Assembly: GCA_009777995.1 (NCBI GenBank) | Contig: WRKT01000010.1 | Coordinates: 1 to 64,000 of the forward strand | Reading direction: 5' to 3' | Length of the DNA stretch: 64,000 bases | Source of the DNA: Treponema sp. | GTDB lineage: Bacteria > Spirochaetota > Spirochaetia > Treponematales > Breznakiellaceae | Shown here: positions 1 through 8,996 of the stretch, piece by piece | How the letters are laid out: the number at the start of each line of letters is the position of its first letter | Numbering within the stretch: the stretch's first letter is position 1 | Made by a program: the position numbers and the translations under genes | The notes under the pieces: generated by a model | The model's input: only the letters and a program-made list of their open reading frames with translations | Databases searched by the model: none | What the model was told of the DNA's origin: nothing

Positions 1-54
1 ATAAGAAGGGAAATCTATCTTTATATTGATTGAGATTGTAAAGATATTGATATT

Positions 55-975
55 TTAAGAGATTCTTTTTTTATACTCGCTTGGGGTGCATTTCAGTCTG
101 TTCTTAAAACATGAACTAAAATAACTGATGCCACTAAATCCTACCGTCATAGCAATTTGACTCATTGACAGGTTTGAAAATTGCATAAGTTCAATACTCT
201 TATTAATTCGACAGTCTGTTATATAGTCCAATATAGTATATTTCGTCACCCGTTTAAAATACCTGCAGCACTCTTCCCTGCTCAAGTTTACAGCATTTGC
301 AATATCTTTTAGCAGTATTTTTTCTTCAAAATTATCATTAATATACTGTAATATCGCTTTTATTCTTAGTGGATCTGTATTGGGTTGAGTTTTATCAGTA
401 ACAATGGAATCAAATAATTTTATCAATTTTTTCCAGACCTGAAGCAAGCACGAGACAATATCCAGTTCATGACCATAGTTCGCTTTACTATATAAATTGC
501 AAATACTAGAAAAATCCATTAGAATAGCATTTTCTTCATCGGTTTTGCCATAAATTGGAATAGATGAATTTTTGTATGATGATAAATAAGGCAAAACATA
601 TTTTTGCTCAATTTCGCTATTTTGAAATAGTGAGATAAGCTTACTGTGAAAATTTATGCAAATATAGCTATCACTATTTGATTTAATTGATTTTACCATG
701 TGCAGACAACCACTATTAATGAAGACTCCCTGCCCTTCTTTTAAAATATAAACATTGGAGTTTACTTGAATGGAGACTGAGCCTGAATTAACAATGCAAA
801 ACTGCATCTCGTTATGCCAATGCCAATTTACAAGGCCAAGACCAAAATTACTAGGAAAATTAACATGGACATCAATCGGAAAACCTATCTTCCCATGAAC
901 AGTTAGCTCTTTCTTTGTACTATCAATTGGAATTATATTTTTTTCCATATTTTTTGTTTTCATATTATAATCCAT
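55..975 (-). CDS. AraC-family transcriptional regulator
   Basis: A 306-residue protein with an N-terminal cupin-like effector domain (about residues 25-115, WHWHNEMQF region) and a C-terminal AraC double helix-turn-helix (about 205-306, with the typical SMSQIAMTVGFSGISYFSSCFK signature and PSEYKK end). It is the last gene of a minus-strand block after the serine hydrolase, whose stop overlaps its ATG by one base (TAATG). The family usually activates a neighbouring catabolic operon, so control of the lyase/hydrolase genes is the likely job; this is inference. The gene is AT-rich: I count 13 G/C in 1-60 and 16 in 481-540, against 32 in 8041-8100. No convincing ribosome binding site is seen, which fits translational coupling. 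Confidence 0.88.
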   Translation of the reverse strand: MDYNMKTKNMEKNIIPIDSTKKELTVHGKIGFPIDVHVNFPSNFGLGLVNWHWHNEMQFCIVNSGSVSIQVNSNVYILKEGQGVFINSGCLHMVKSIKSNSDSYICINFHSKLISLFQNSEIEQKYVLPYLSSYKNSSIPIYGKTDEENAILMDFSSICNLYSKANYGHELDIVSCLLQVWKKLIKLFDSIVTDKTQPNTDPLRIKAILQYINDNFEEKILLKDIANAVNLSREECCRYFKRVTKYTILDYITDCRINKSIELMQFSNLSMSQIAMTVGFSGISYFSSCFKNRLKCTPSEYKKRIS

Positions 976-2906
976 TACGTTATTTCAAACTTGTCTCCCG
1001 GACTTCCGATAAAGGCAATTAAATCACCCTTCACTATCAGGCAATTTTTATTTTTCGATATAGTGGTTAAATTCTTCATTTCAAAATTACCATCATAAAC
1101 TGCTAAAGCTGACCCCTTAGGATGATTAACATGGATTGTGACCCCTTCATCAAGTGTTTGTATCCGAAAGTATCTTACATATCCATCATCTAAAATTATA
1201 ATATCTTTCTTCGTAATATCAAAGCTTGGAATGCAGTCGTAGCGGATAAAAGCATTACCTTTAGCGTGCAGATATTCAATGCCATTTTTTTTAAAGAAAC
1301 GCAGGTCAGTAGCATCTCTAAAGTACAGTTCATTTTTAGCAAAATTCTCATTAATAATTCTGCAGCCACCAAAAGCATAGCCTATCTGTAAATTAACTTG
1401 AAGGTCAATTGTTGTTGGAGATTTTAGAGATAAATATCTTTGAGAAGAAAACTTTTCATCAAGTATAAGATATTTAGCATTTTTTCTGTTTTCCCATGCA
1501 ATTCTTACAGCGGCAGACTCATTATCGATCTTATTCTCTGCCAATCTTTGAAATTTAAAACATTTCCAGATAATATTGCCAATTTCATTAAAGGAAATAG
1601 CTATATTTGCCTGCATAAAGGCTAAATCTCGGTTTACTTTTACAAAATGTACCGAAACCTTACCGTCAAGGCTATTAAAAATACCCTTACCTGAGTATAT
1701 ATATTTTTGTTCAGGAACATGTTCAGGCAGAAGTGTAGGCAGTATAAATTCGCCATTTTTAATATTTATGTTAATTATTTTCCCGTTTTCAGCATAAAAT
1801 CCTGAGAAAGAGGTAATTTCATCCGGTATTTCAGTTTTAATGGGGATAGAAAAAGCCTTTTCCGGTATTATTTTCTTAATTATCTTTAGTTCCTTAAGTA
1901 CTTCCAATGAAAGGGTAGATGCAAATGATGTATGATAAATAGCACGGTTACCTGCCGAAATCACAGCCGCTGTCATATCATATTCCGGTATACAAACTAG
2001 TGATGAATGATATTGAATAGTATTGCCGTCTTTAAATAATGCCTTAATCCCATATTTATTAAATGGAGGGAGATGAACATTATCCCAGCCTAAACCATAA
2101 GCATAGATACTTTCATTTTCCTCATCTTCCGGCCAAATTCCTTTCTGATATTCATTTTCACCCATTGCGCCGGCGGTGACCTTTGATAAAATTTCTCCTC
2201 CGGATAATGCTTTACCAAACTTGCACAAATCCTCTGTTGTAGAGTAAAGCCCTCCTGTACCAATAATATTCGTTGTTTCATAAGGCAGGGTACCGTCATA
2301 TACAGAAAGGCATGCTCTTGCCAACAGAGTTCTATCAAAATTATCCAGAGGGGTTTTTGTACTCTTCATATCAAGAGGAGTGAAGAAGAATTTTTTAAGG
2401 AATTCGTTATACCTCATCCCACTTAATCTTTCGACAAGTATTTCCAATAGTGAAAAACCGTCGTTACAGTATTCGGAAAATGATCCTGGGTCATACTTTA
2501 AACTACAGCTTTCTAAATTGTTAAGTAAAGAATCATGCGCATATGTATCGGAGTCTTCAAACAATAAGCTATTCCTAAAATGAGTACCGTAAATCCCCGA
2601 CGAATGATTCATTAGATGCTTGGAAGCTATTTTTACATAGCGCCTGTCAGCCATTTTAAAGTCCGGTAAATAGTAAATTATAGGTCTGTCAATATCCAGT
2701 ATACCCTTATCTGCAAGCAGCATTCCTGCGGCAGTCACAAAAAGCTTACTTACGGAACCGATTCCATACATAGTGTTCCTGTCCGGCACACTGTTTTCGC
2801 TTCTGTCATACACACCCTTAGTACCGGACAAAATTATATTTTCTCCATGCATGAGTGTATATTGAATGCTTGTAGAGCCAAAAGTAACTAGGGCTGTTTC
2901 AGCCAT
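975..2906 (-). CDS. Beta-lactamase-fold serine hydrolase (class C / S12 type)
   Basis: 643 residues. The penicillin-binding/class C motifs are visible: SVSK at 51-54 (nucleophile Ser51 and Lys54) and YCN at 146-148. A KTG-like third motif is not clear; YHSS near residue 300 may replace it. The catalytic domain fills roughly the first 350 residues, followed by about 290 residues of less familiar, beta-rich sequence as in S12 D-aminopeptidases and esterases. There is no signal peptide, so it should be cytoplasmic. It lies 25 bases after the diaminopropionate ammonia-lyase stop. I infer a peptidase, amidase or esterase releasing an amino acid for that enzyme, but the substrate cannot be read from sequence. 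Base composition is very AT-rich (13 G/C in 1741-1800). Confidence 0.8.
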   Translation of the reverse strand: MAETALVTFGSTSIQYTLMHGENIILSGTKGVYDRSENSVPDRNTMYGIGSVSKLFVTAAGMLLADKGILDIDRPIIYYLPDFKMADRRYVKIASKHLMNHSSGIYGTHFRNSLLFEDSDTYAHDSLLNNLESCSLKYDPGSFSEYCNDGFSLLEILVERLSGMRYNEFLKKFFFTPLDMKSTKTPLDNFDRTLLARACLSVYDGTLPYETTNIIGTGGLYSTTEDLCKFGKALSGGEILSKVTAGAMGENEYQKGIWPEDEENESIYAYGLGWDNVHLPPFNKYGIKALFKDGNTIQYHSSLVCIPEYDMTAAVISAGNRAIYHTSFASTLSLEVLKELKIIKKIIPEKAFSIPIKTEIPDEITSFSGFYAENGKIININIKNGEFILPTLLPEHVPEQKYIYSGKGIFNSLDGKVSVHFVKVNRDLAFMQANIAISFNEIGNIIWKCFKFQRLAENKIDNESAAVRIAWENRKNAKYLILDEKFSSQRYLSLKSPTTIDLQVNLQIGYAFGGCRIINENFAKNELYFRDATDLRFFKKNGIEYLHAKGNAFIRYDCIPSFDITKKDIIILDDGYVRYFRIQTLDEGVTIHVNHPKGSALAVYDGNFEMKNLTTISKNKNCLIVKGDLIAFIGSPGDKFEIT

Positions 2907-2931
2907 TTTGTCAGCTTTTTTTATTAAAAAA

Positions 2932-4101
2932 TTAATACTTGCCGTCCCAAACTATACTCCTGTACATATCAGGATCAGTATCCCCTTCAGTACTAAACAA
3001 TAAAACTACTGAATCAGAGTTTAATCCTAAAGCATCGGCGAAGTCTCTGTATTCATTATCTTTTAACAAGGCGTATAATAAGCCTGAACTAACTGCTCCT
3101 GATTCTCCTGAGATAACCCTTTCATCACCTGTAAACGGCGCAGAGAGCAGCCTCATTCCCTTTGCAGCCACCCGGTCAGGAGCAGACACAAAGAAATCTG
3201 CATGATTCTTTAAAATCTCCCAGGAAATAATGTTACCTTCTCCACAGGAAAGACCTGCCATAATGGTTAAAAGATCTCCCTTTTTAACTACAAGTTCCCC
3301 TAAAACACAGGAATTATAGAGGTTATCAGCAGCAGAAGCTTCTATAACTACTGTTATGGGTGGATTATCGGGAAATTGGTTCTTGAAAATTCCTATAACT
3401 GTTCCTGCAAAAGAACCGACACCTGCCTGTATAAATACATGAGTCGGACGTTCTATTCCCGCACATTTTAGCTGTGCATGAGCCTCGCAGACCAGAGTAC
3501 TATAACCTTGCATAATCCGGCCGGGGATCTCCTCATACCCTGCCCATGCCGTATCCTGTATAACAACCCCATTGGGATCCTCAGAGGCCTTCTTTACCGC
3601 AAGCCTTACAGTGTCATCATAATTGAGCTCTGTAATATATGCTTCTGCTCCCTCATTCTGAATAATGTTTAATCTATTAGGTGATGAGCCTTTTGGCATT
3701 AACACTATAGATTTTTGCTTAAGTATATTTGCTGCCCATGCGACACCCCTCCCGTGGTTACCGTCTGTTGCAGTATAAAAAGTAATATCACCTGTTTTTT
3801 CCTTGATTTCAGGTGATAACGGCATTCTAAAGTCAAGTTCTGCTAATTTATGTCCTGACTGCTCTGCAATATAGTTCGCAATTGCATATGAGCTGCCCAG
3901 AACCTTAAATGCATTTAGACCAAAGCGAAAAGATTCATCTTTTATATAAATACTTTTTATTCCCAGAAATGCAGCAAGGTTCGATAAACTAATGAGGGGG
4001 GTTTCTGTATATTGGGGAAAATTTTTATGAAAGCTCAGTGCTGCCTCGGTTTCGGCCCGGATCAGCAAGGACAGGCTTCTCGAGCAATCAGTTTTTGGCA
4101 T
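2932..4101 (-). CDS. dpaL: Diaminopropionate ammonia-lyase (PLP fold type II)
   Basis: Degrades 2,3-diaminopropionate (D or L) to pyruvate and two ammonia; the family also acts on D-serine. Family hallmarks: SFRFGLNAFK with the PLP lysine at residue 66, TDGNHGRGVAWAA, the MAGLSCGEG loop and the ISGESGAV and STEGDTD blocks. From the first ATG the product is 389 residues. Family members usually carry an IKW...N.MPKTD segment before this point, and here the upstream codons read IKEIIKWAPNR in frame back to a TAG at 4144-4146. No ATG, GTG or TTG lies there, but an ATT at 4134 has AGGGG six bases before it, so translation may start at 4134 (400 residues). First gene of the lyase-hydrolase-AraC block. 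Confidence 0.93.
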   Translation of the reverse strand: MPKTDCSRSLSLLIRAETEAALSFHKNFPQYTETPLISLSNLAAFLGIKSIYIKDESFRFGLNAFKVLGSSYAIANYIAEQSGHKLAELDFRMPLSPEIKEKTGDITFYTATDGNHGRGVAWAANILKQKSIVLMPKGSSPNRLNIIQNEGAEAYITELNYDDTVRLAVKKASEDPNGVVIQDTAWAGYEEIPGRIMQGYSTLVCEAHAQLKCAGIERPTHVFIQAGVGSFAGTVIGIFKNQFPDNPPITVVIEASAADNLYNSCVLGELVVKKGDLLTIMAGLSCGEGNIISWEILKNHADFFVSAPDRVAAKGMRLLSAPFTGDERVISGESGAVSSGLLYALLKDNEYRDFADALGLNSDSVVLLFSTEGDTDPDMYRSIVWDGKY

Positions 4102-4131
4102 CCGGTTAGGAGCCCACTTAATAATTTCTTT

Positions 4132-4145
4132 AATAGGAAACCCCT
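4132..4145 (-). promoter_or_regulatory. Candidate AUU start codon and Shine-Dalgarno for dpaL
   Basis: On the minus strand AGGGG (4145-4141) is followed after six bases by ATT (4134-4132), which opens the dpaL frame eleven codons before the annotated ATG. The eleven codons restore the IKW...MPKTD segment typical of the family. AUU initiation is rare (infC is the known case), so this is inference from spacing and conservation. Confidence 0.45.
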
Positions 4146-4286
4146 ATGGCTTAATTTTAATTACTTTACAAAACTATTCTATACAAATATTGATAGCTTT
4201 TATAGAAATATTGCGTCTCTATTTATAAAATTAATATGATTATAGTGAAACCTATCTTATCACCGTATATGGTGCTTATATGATGC

Positions 4287-5615
4287 TTATTTGGTGACAG
4301 GTGTTTTCCCCGAAACAAGTAAACCCGACAGCCTTACAGAGGGTGAGCCGACAATCCCTGTATTTGCGCGGACGATAGCGGTATCGTTCCCGGCTTCTTC
4401 AACGGAAGCAAGTAAGCCAAGGAGATTGCCGCCAACAGTAATGCCGCTGACCGGCTCACAAAGCTCCCCTCTCCGTACCATATATCCTTTAGAAATTACC
4501 GAAAAATCTCCTGAAACCGGATTCACTCCTGCAAAAACACCGTCACAGGCTGTTATTAAAATGCCCTCGTTCATTTCTTTAAGGAGTTCATCAAGATTTC
4601 TACTACCGGGTTCTATAAATACGTTCGTATAGGAAGTGGAAATGCTCTCCTTATAATCCTGTCGATAGCCATTACCTGTCGATTTTCCGTCTTTTTCCTT
4701 AGCGGCAGTGCTTGTATTATGAAAATAAGCTGACAGGGTACCCTTATCTACTATTGTCTTTTTTGATGTAAGGGTTCCCTCATCATCGAAACGGCGGTTT
4801 ATTGGAAAATCAGGGGCTTCAAAGGCAGTAAAAGAAGAGCTTCCTATTTTTGCAGCAATTTTGCCTGCCATAAAACTCATATTATTTTGGCATTTTTCTG
4901 CATAAAAAGCAGGCAAGAAAGCGCCGAAAACTTCTGCAAATGCGTTATTCCTGAATACAGCCTTATAAGTTCCGCTAAAGCAGGGCTCGCTATTTAGCAT
5001 CTTAGAGGCCTCTGAGGCTACACTTAATGCTAACTCGCTATAGTCAGGTTTCTCTTTTAATAGTCTTCGAATATAGGCAGTTTGTACCTGCTCACCTGCC
5101 TTTGCTATTGCGTTAATCGAAACAGAAAGAAAGCGGCTTTCATCTGTCATTTTGCTGCCTTCTCCGTTTAAAAGGGTAACATTTTTCTTAAAAATCGAAG
5201 TGTTTAAAAATATGGATTTAAGCTTTTCATTTGCACTTTTTGCTGTCTTTTCTGCTTTAAGCAGCTCTTCACAGATACCTGCTACATCAAAATTAATTGA
5301 TAAAGGATTCCGGCCCGGTAAATCATGAATAGGCTTCTCTATAAAGGGAATAGCATTTAACTCTGCTGTCCTTATAATATTTTCAATCATGGATGGGAAG
5401 ACGCTTTCATCACCTGTTTCGGTATAAGAGCTGCCAATAAACCCGGAATATTCGGCTTCTACAAAAATGAGGGTTTCGCTCGATGCTCCCTTATTCTCAA
5501 CTGCTCCGTTAAAAACACTTATATCCTGCTTTTCAATTTCTTCGATATGGAACCGGAGCTTTCCTATTCCGCTTTGGCGGGCTTTCTTGGTGAAGGTCTC
5601 AGTGCAGAAAATCAT
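4287..5615 (-). CDS. pmbA: TldD/PmbA family protein, TldE (PmbA) subunit
   Basis: 442 residues from the ATG at 5615; it carries the PmbA/TldE sequence pattern (GNGYRQDYKES, EPGSRNLDELLKEMNEGILIT, NPVSGDFSV, VGGNLLGLL). It lacks the HExxxH metal site of its partner, as expected for TldE, which forms the heterodimeric cleft with TldD. The pair degrades unfolded peptides and in enterobacteria matures microcin B17. The start overlaps the tldD stop by ATGA, and GGGGGG lies just upstream as ribosome binding site; the frame remains open 28 codons further upstream inside tldD, but that part is not PmbA-like. Last gene of the opp operon. Confidence 0.9.
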   Translation of the reverse strand: MIFCTETFTKKARQSGIGKLRFHIEEIEKQDISVFNGAVENKGASSETLIFVEAEYSGFIGSSYTETGDESVFPSMIENIIRTAELNAIPFIEKPIHDLPGRNPLSINFDVAGICEELLKAEKTAKSANEKLKSIFLNTSIFKKNVTLLNGEGSKMTDESRFLSVSINAIAKAGEQVQTAYIRRLLKEKPDYSELALSVASEASKMLNSEPCFSGTYKAVFRNNAFAEVFGAFLPAFYAEKCQNNMSFMAGKIAAKIGSSSFTAFEAPDFPINRRFDDEGTLTSKKTIVDKGTLSAYFHNTSTAAKEKDGKSTGNGYRQDYKESISTSYTNVFIEPGSRNLDELLKEMNEGILITACDGVFAGVNPVSGDFSVISKGYMVRRGELCEPVSGITVGGNLLGLLASVEEAGNDTAIVRANTGIVGSPSVRLSGLLVSGKTPVTK

Positions 5616-6988
5616 CTTACCCCCCCGACCGTCATTTTCGAAACACGAATGCAGGGCTGCCCTGCTCCAATAAACAAGGCACCGCTGCCTGCAAAGCAAA
5701 AGCCCTCGCTTATTTTTAAGTTATTGCCCACCATATCAACATTTTTTAAAACCTGACCGCCGTTGCCGATTAAGGTGGCTCCGCTTACAGGGTAGGCGAT
5801 TTTTCCGTTTTCAATCATATAACTTTCCGATGATGCAAAATTAAAATCTCCTGTAGCAGGATTTACAGAGCCTCCGTTTATATACTTTACATATAAACCC
5901 CTCTCTGTTGCCGAAATTATTTCATCCTCACTACTCTCCCCGCTTGCAATATAGGTATTTGTCATACGGGAAGTCGGAGCAAAACGGTAATTCTGCCTTC
6001 TTGCAGAGCCGGTTACTTCGGCTCCCATCCTCTTTCCGTTAAGAGTATCAACCATATATGATCTAAGAATGCCATTTTCGATCAAAATATTTTTACGAGT
6101 CGGTGTGCCTTCATCATCAACAGATAATGAGCCCCAGGCATTTTTAATGCTTCCGTCATCAATAAGGGTTAAAATCGGGCTTGCAATTTGCTCACCGATT
6201 TTTCCAGTAAACTCCGATGCACCTCTTGCAACTGAGCTTGCTTCAAGGCTATGCCCGCAGGCTTCATGGAAAATAAGTCCGCCAAAGCCATTTGCTACGA
6301 CTACGGGCATCTGTCCGCCCTTGCATTTTTCAGCATGCAGCATGGTCACGGCAATTCGCGCTGCCTCCCTTGAGTGAGCCGGAATATCAAGGGTATCGTA
6401 AAACTCAAAGCCGCGCATTGCTCCGGGCCCCTGCCAACCGCTGCTAAGCTTACCGTCTTTTTGGGCATAGGCAATAATCATCATGCGGGTTTTTACCCGT
6501 CTGTCTTCTGCAAATACGCCTTCGCTGTTAGCAATTATAACATCCTGACACATGTCGGTATATCTTGTGAACATTTGTCCGATTTCGGGCGAATACTCTT
6601 TTCCCGAAGAAAGCGCCTTATTTATTATTTCCAGCTTCTTTTTATATGATACATCACCCGGGTTCTGATCAATTTTCTGCATCTTTCCAAAGTCTTGCGG
6701 ATTGAATGCTTTTTTTTGTGCCTTACCCTGTTTATTATTTACTATCGTTTCTTTTAATAGTTTAATAATTTTTTCTTCTGTATGTCCGCTTGAATAGACA
6801 TAAGTTGAATCAGTACCCTTAAATATTCTTACTCCCACACCTGCTTCAAAGCCCATGGAACTACTTTCTATTTTTTCACTGTTTGCAGTAATTAGGCTCA
6901 TGTAATTATGCTCGCAAAAAACTTCAGCGAAATCACCTGCTTCCAATGCAATGTCAATGATTCTGTCAATTGATTCTTTTTTTAACAT
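5612..6988 (-). CDS. tldD: Metalloprotease TldD
   Basis: 458 residues from the ATG at 6988 (MLKKESID). The zinc site HEACGH is at about residues 241-246 within GGLIFHEACGHSLEA, the hallmark of active TldD; VNPATGDFNF and the GNGGQVLKNVDMVG end also match. TldD cuts flexible peptides fed through the TldD/TldE cavity in the cytoplasm. Its start overlaps the oppF stop by one base (TAATG), and pmbA overlaps its end by four. The placement directly behind a complete oligopeptide importer suggests it processes imported peptides. An in-frame codon at 7009 would add seven residues inside oppF and is less likely. Confidence 0.92.
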   Translation of the reverse strand: MLKKESIDRIIDIALEAGDFAEVFCEHNYMSLITANSEKIESSSMGFEAGVGVRIFKGTDSTYVYSSGHTEEKIIKLLKETIVNNKQGKAQKKAFNPQDFGKMQKIDQNPGDVSYKKKLEIINKALSSGKEYSPEIGQMFTRYTDMCQDVIIANSEGVFAEDRRVKTRMMIIAYAQKDGKLSSGWQGPGAMRGFEFYDTLDIPAHSREAARIAVTMLHAEKCKGGQMPVVVANGFGGLIFHEACGHSLEASSVARGASEFTGKIGEQIASPILTLIDDGSIKNAWGSLSVDDEGTPTRKNILIENGILRSYMVDTLNGKRMGAEVTGSARRQNYRFAPTSRMTNTYIASGESSEDEIISATERGLYVKYINGGSVNPATGDFNFASSESYMIENGKIAYPVSGATLIGNGGQVLKNVDMVGNNLKISEGFCFAGSGALFIGAGQPCIRVSKMTVGGVR

Positions 6989-7962
6989 TATGGAGTGCAC
7001 CTGTGACACTGTACGGTATGCCCCGGGGAAACCTCATAAAGAGGAGGAGAATCCATAGAGCATTTAGGGAGAACTTCCTTACATCGGGTATGGAAGCGGC
7101 AGCCCGGAGGCGGATTTGACGGGGAAGGAATGTCTCCTTCAAGGATAATCCTGCCCTGCCTGCTTGCCTTATCGAAAGTGGGCACTGCAGAAAGAAGAGC
7201 CTTTGTATAGGGATGGGTTGGGTTATCAAAAAGTTCATCCTTTGGAGCAGACTCTACTATCTGACCAAGATACATTACAGAGACATAATCACTTATAAAC
7301 CGTACAACATTTAAATCGTGGGAGATAAAAATATAGGTTAAATTATAGCTTTCTCTTAAATCCATTAAGAGATTTATAACTTGAGCCTGAATTGAAACAT
7401 CCAAGGCAGAAACAGCTTCATCGCAGACAATAAACTCTGATTCTGCTGCAAGGGCCCTTGCAACGCAAATTCTCTGACGCTGTCCGCCGGAGAATTGGTG
7501 CGGGTATCTATAGACCTGGTCTGCGAACATGCCGCATTTTTCAAGAAAATATACGGCGCGTATTGTCATCTCTTTTTTATTTTTAACAAGCTTATGTGCA
7601 AGAAGCGGCTCGCCAATTATCTGGGCCACTGTCAATCGGGGATTAAGGGAGCTAAAGGGATCTTGGAAAACAAAATTTACCCGCCTTCTAAATTCCTTTG
7701 CCTTTTGGGAATCCTTTGTATGTATATCCTGTCCGTCAAACTCTATGGTGCCTTCAGTCTTTGGAATTAAATTGCAGAGCACCCTTCCTATGGTAGACTT
7801 TCCGCAGCCTGACTCGCCTACTATGCCGAGAACAGAGCCGCGCCTAACATTGATATCAACACCGTCAACAGCCCTGACATAGCCGACTATCCTCTGTAAA
7901 ATGCCTTCGCGAATTGGGAAGTGTTTTTTTACGCCCTTAGCTCTTAATAAAAAATCGCTCAC
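6988..7962 (-). CDS. oppF: Oligopeptide/dipeptide ABC transporter, ATP-binding protein OppF/DppF type
   Basis: 324 residues. Walker A GESGCGKST around Lys55, Q-loop FQDPFSSLNPR, signature FSGGQRQRICVARAL, Walker B EFIVCDEAVSALD, and the C-terminal oligopeptide-transporter extension with CRFHTRC (probable Fe-S/cysteine motif of this subfamily). One of the paired cytoplasmic ATPases energising peptide uptake with OppD. It overlaps oppD by ATGA and tldD by one base, so it belongs to the opp-tldD-pmbA transcription unit. Whether the substrate is di- or oligopeptide cannot be decided here. Confidence 0.93.
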   Translation of the reverse strand: MSDFLLRAKGVKKHFPIREGILQRIVGYVRAVDGVDINVRRGSVLGIVGESGCGKSTIGRVLCNLIPKTEGTIEFDGQDIHTKDSQKAKEFRRRVNFVFQDPFSSLNPRLTVAQIIGEPLLAHKLVKNKKEMTIRAVYFLEKCGMFADQVYRYPHQFSGGQRQRICVARALAAESEFIVCDEAVSALDVSIQAQVINLLMDLRESYNLTYIFISHDLNVVRFISDYVSVMYLGQIVESAPKDELFDNPTHPYTKALLSAVPTFDKASRQGRIILEGDIPSPSNPPPGCRFHTRCKEVLPKCSMDSPPLYEVSPGHTVQCHRCTP

Positions 7963-8945
7963 GATTTACCTCCCGTCATGTTCCAGCAAGCTACAGTATG
8001 TCCCGGCTTAACCTCAACAGTTTCAGGGAATTTCTCTTTACAGATATCCTTCAATACAGGACAGCGGGGATGAAAGGGGCATCCGCTCGGCTTATTAAGC
8101 AGGGATGGCACATTACCCGGGATGACTTTTAGGCGATTTCCTTCAGTCGTAAGCCCTGAGGGCTTTGAAGCAATTAACCCTTGAGTATACGGATGATGCG
8201 GAGAAAAAATAATTTCCTCAGTTGTTGCAGATTCACATATTTTTCCCGCATACATTACCATTACCCTATCTGCAATTTCAGAAATTACCCCAAGGTCGTG
8301 TGTAATAAAAATGATAGCAGAACCTGTTTCATTTTTTAATTGATTAACAAGATTTAGAATCTGCGCTTGAATTGTAACATCCAATGCAGTTGTCGGCTCA
8401 TCACAGATTAGTACATCGGGCTGACAAGAAAGAGCCATTGCAATCATGGCCCTCTGCCTCATGCCTCCCGATAACATAAAGGGATAACTGTTAAGGACCT
8501 TATCTGCATTTGGTATACGAACCTGGTACATCAGCTCTAAGGCCTTTGCATGAGCCTCACTCTTGGGGACTATATTATGAAGCCTTAAGGCCTCCCTAAT
8601 CTGATTGCCTATTGTATAAGCAGGATTTAGGGCTACCATTGGTTCCTGGAAAATCATGGCGATACGACCGCCTCGAAGTTCCTGCAACTGTCCCTGATTC
8701 ATTTTTAAAATATCATGCCCGTCGAATACAATTTCACCCCCCTCGTATTTTCCGGGGGGTGTTTGCACTAAGCGTAAAATAGAAAGGCAGGTTACCGATT
8801 TACCGCAGCCGGACTCGCCGACTATTCCAAGGGTCTCACCGCGCTTTACATGAAACGAAACATCGTCCACGGCACGCAGAAGACCTCCGGGTGTATGAAA
8901 GTATGTCTTTAGGTTTTTAACCTCAATCAATGGCGCTTCGCTCAA
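7959..8945 (-). CDS. oppD: Oligopeptide/dipeptide ABC transporter, ATP-binding protein OppD/DppD type
   Basis: 328 residues. Walker A GESGCGKS around Lys49, FQEPMVALNPAYTIG, signature MLSGGMRQRAMIAMAL, Walker B LICDEPTTALDVTIQAQ and the OppD-type tail with CPFHPRCPVLKDIC. Partner of OppF on the cytoplasmic side of the OppB/OppC channel. It ends in a four-base ATGA overlap with oppF and follows oppA by 51 bases. The oppA gene lies before oppD but after the permease genes, an order seen in several bacteria. Confidence 0.93.
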   Translation of the reverse strand: MSEAPLIEVKNLKTYFHTPGGLLRAVDDVSFHVKRGETLGIVGESGCGKSVTCLSILRLVQTPPGKYEGGEIVFDGHDILKMNQGQLQELRGGRIAMIFQEPMVALNPAYTIGNQIREALRLHNIVPKSEAHAKALELMYQVRIPNADKVLNSYPFMLSGGMRQRAMIAMALSCQPDVLICDEPTTALDVTIQAQILNLVNQLKNETGSAIIFITHDLGVISEIADRVMVMYAGKICESATTEEIIFSPHHPYTQGLIASKPSGLTTEGNRLKVIPGNVPSLLNKPSGCPFHPRCPVLKDICKEKFPETVEVKPGHTVACWNMTGGKS

Positions 8946-8996
8946 AGTATACCTGCCTCTATCAAAATTTACTCTACCAAGAACATTTCAATCGGC

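Noticed and set aside
4256-4275. Hairpin CACC-GTATAT-GGTG between pmbA and dpaL as a terminator
   Set aside because: The stem is four bases long and no T-run follows on either strand.
5616-5699. PmbA start 28 codons upstream at 5699
   Set aside because: Those residues overlap tldD and do not resemble PmbA; the ATG at 5615 has a polyG ribosome binding site and an ATGA overlap.
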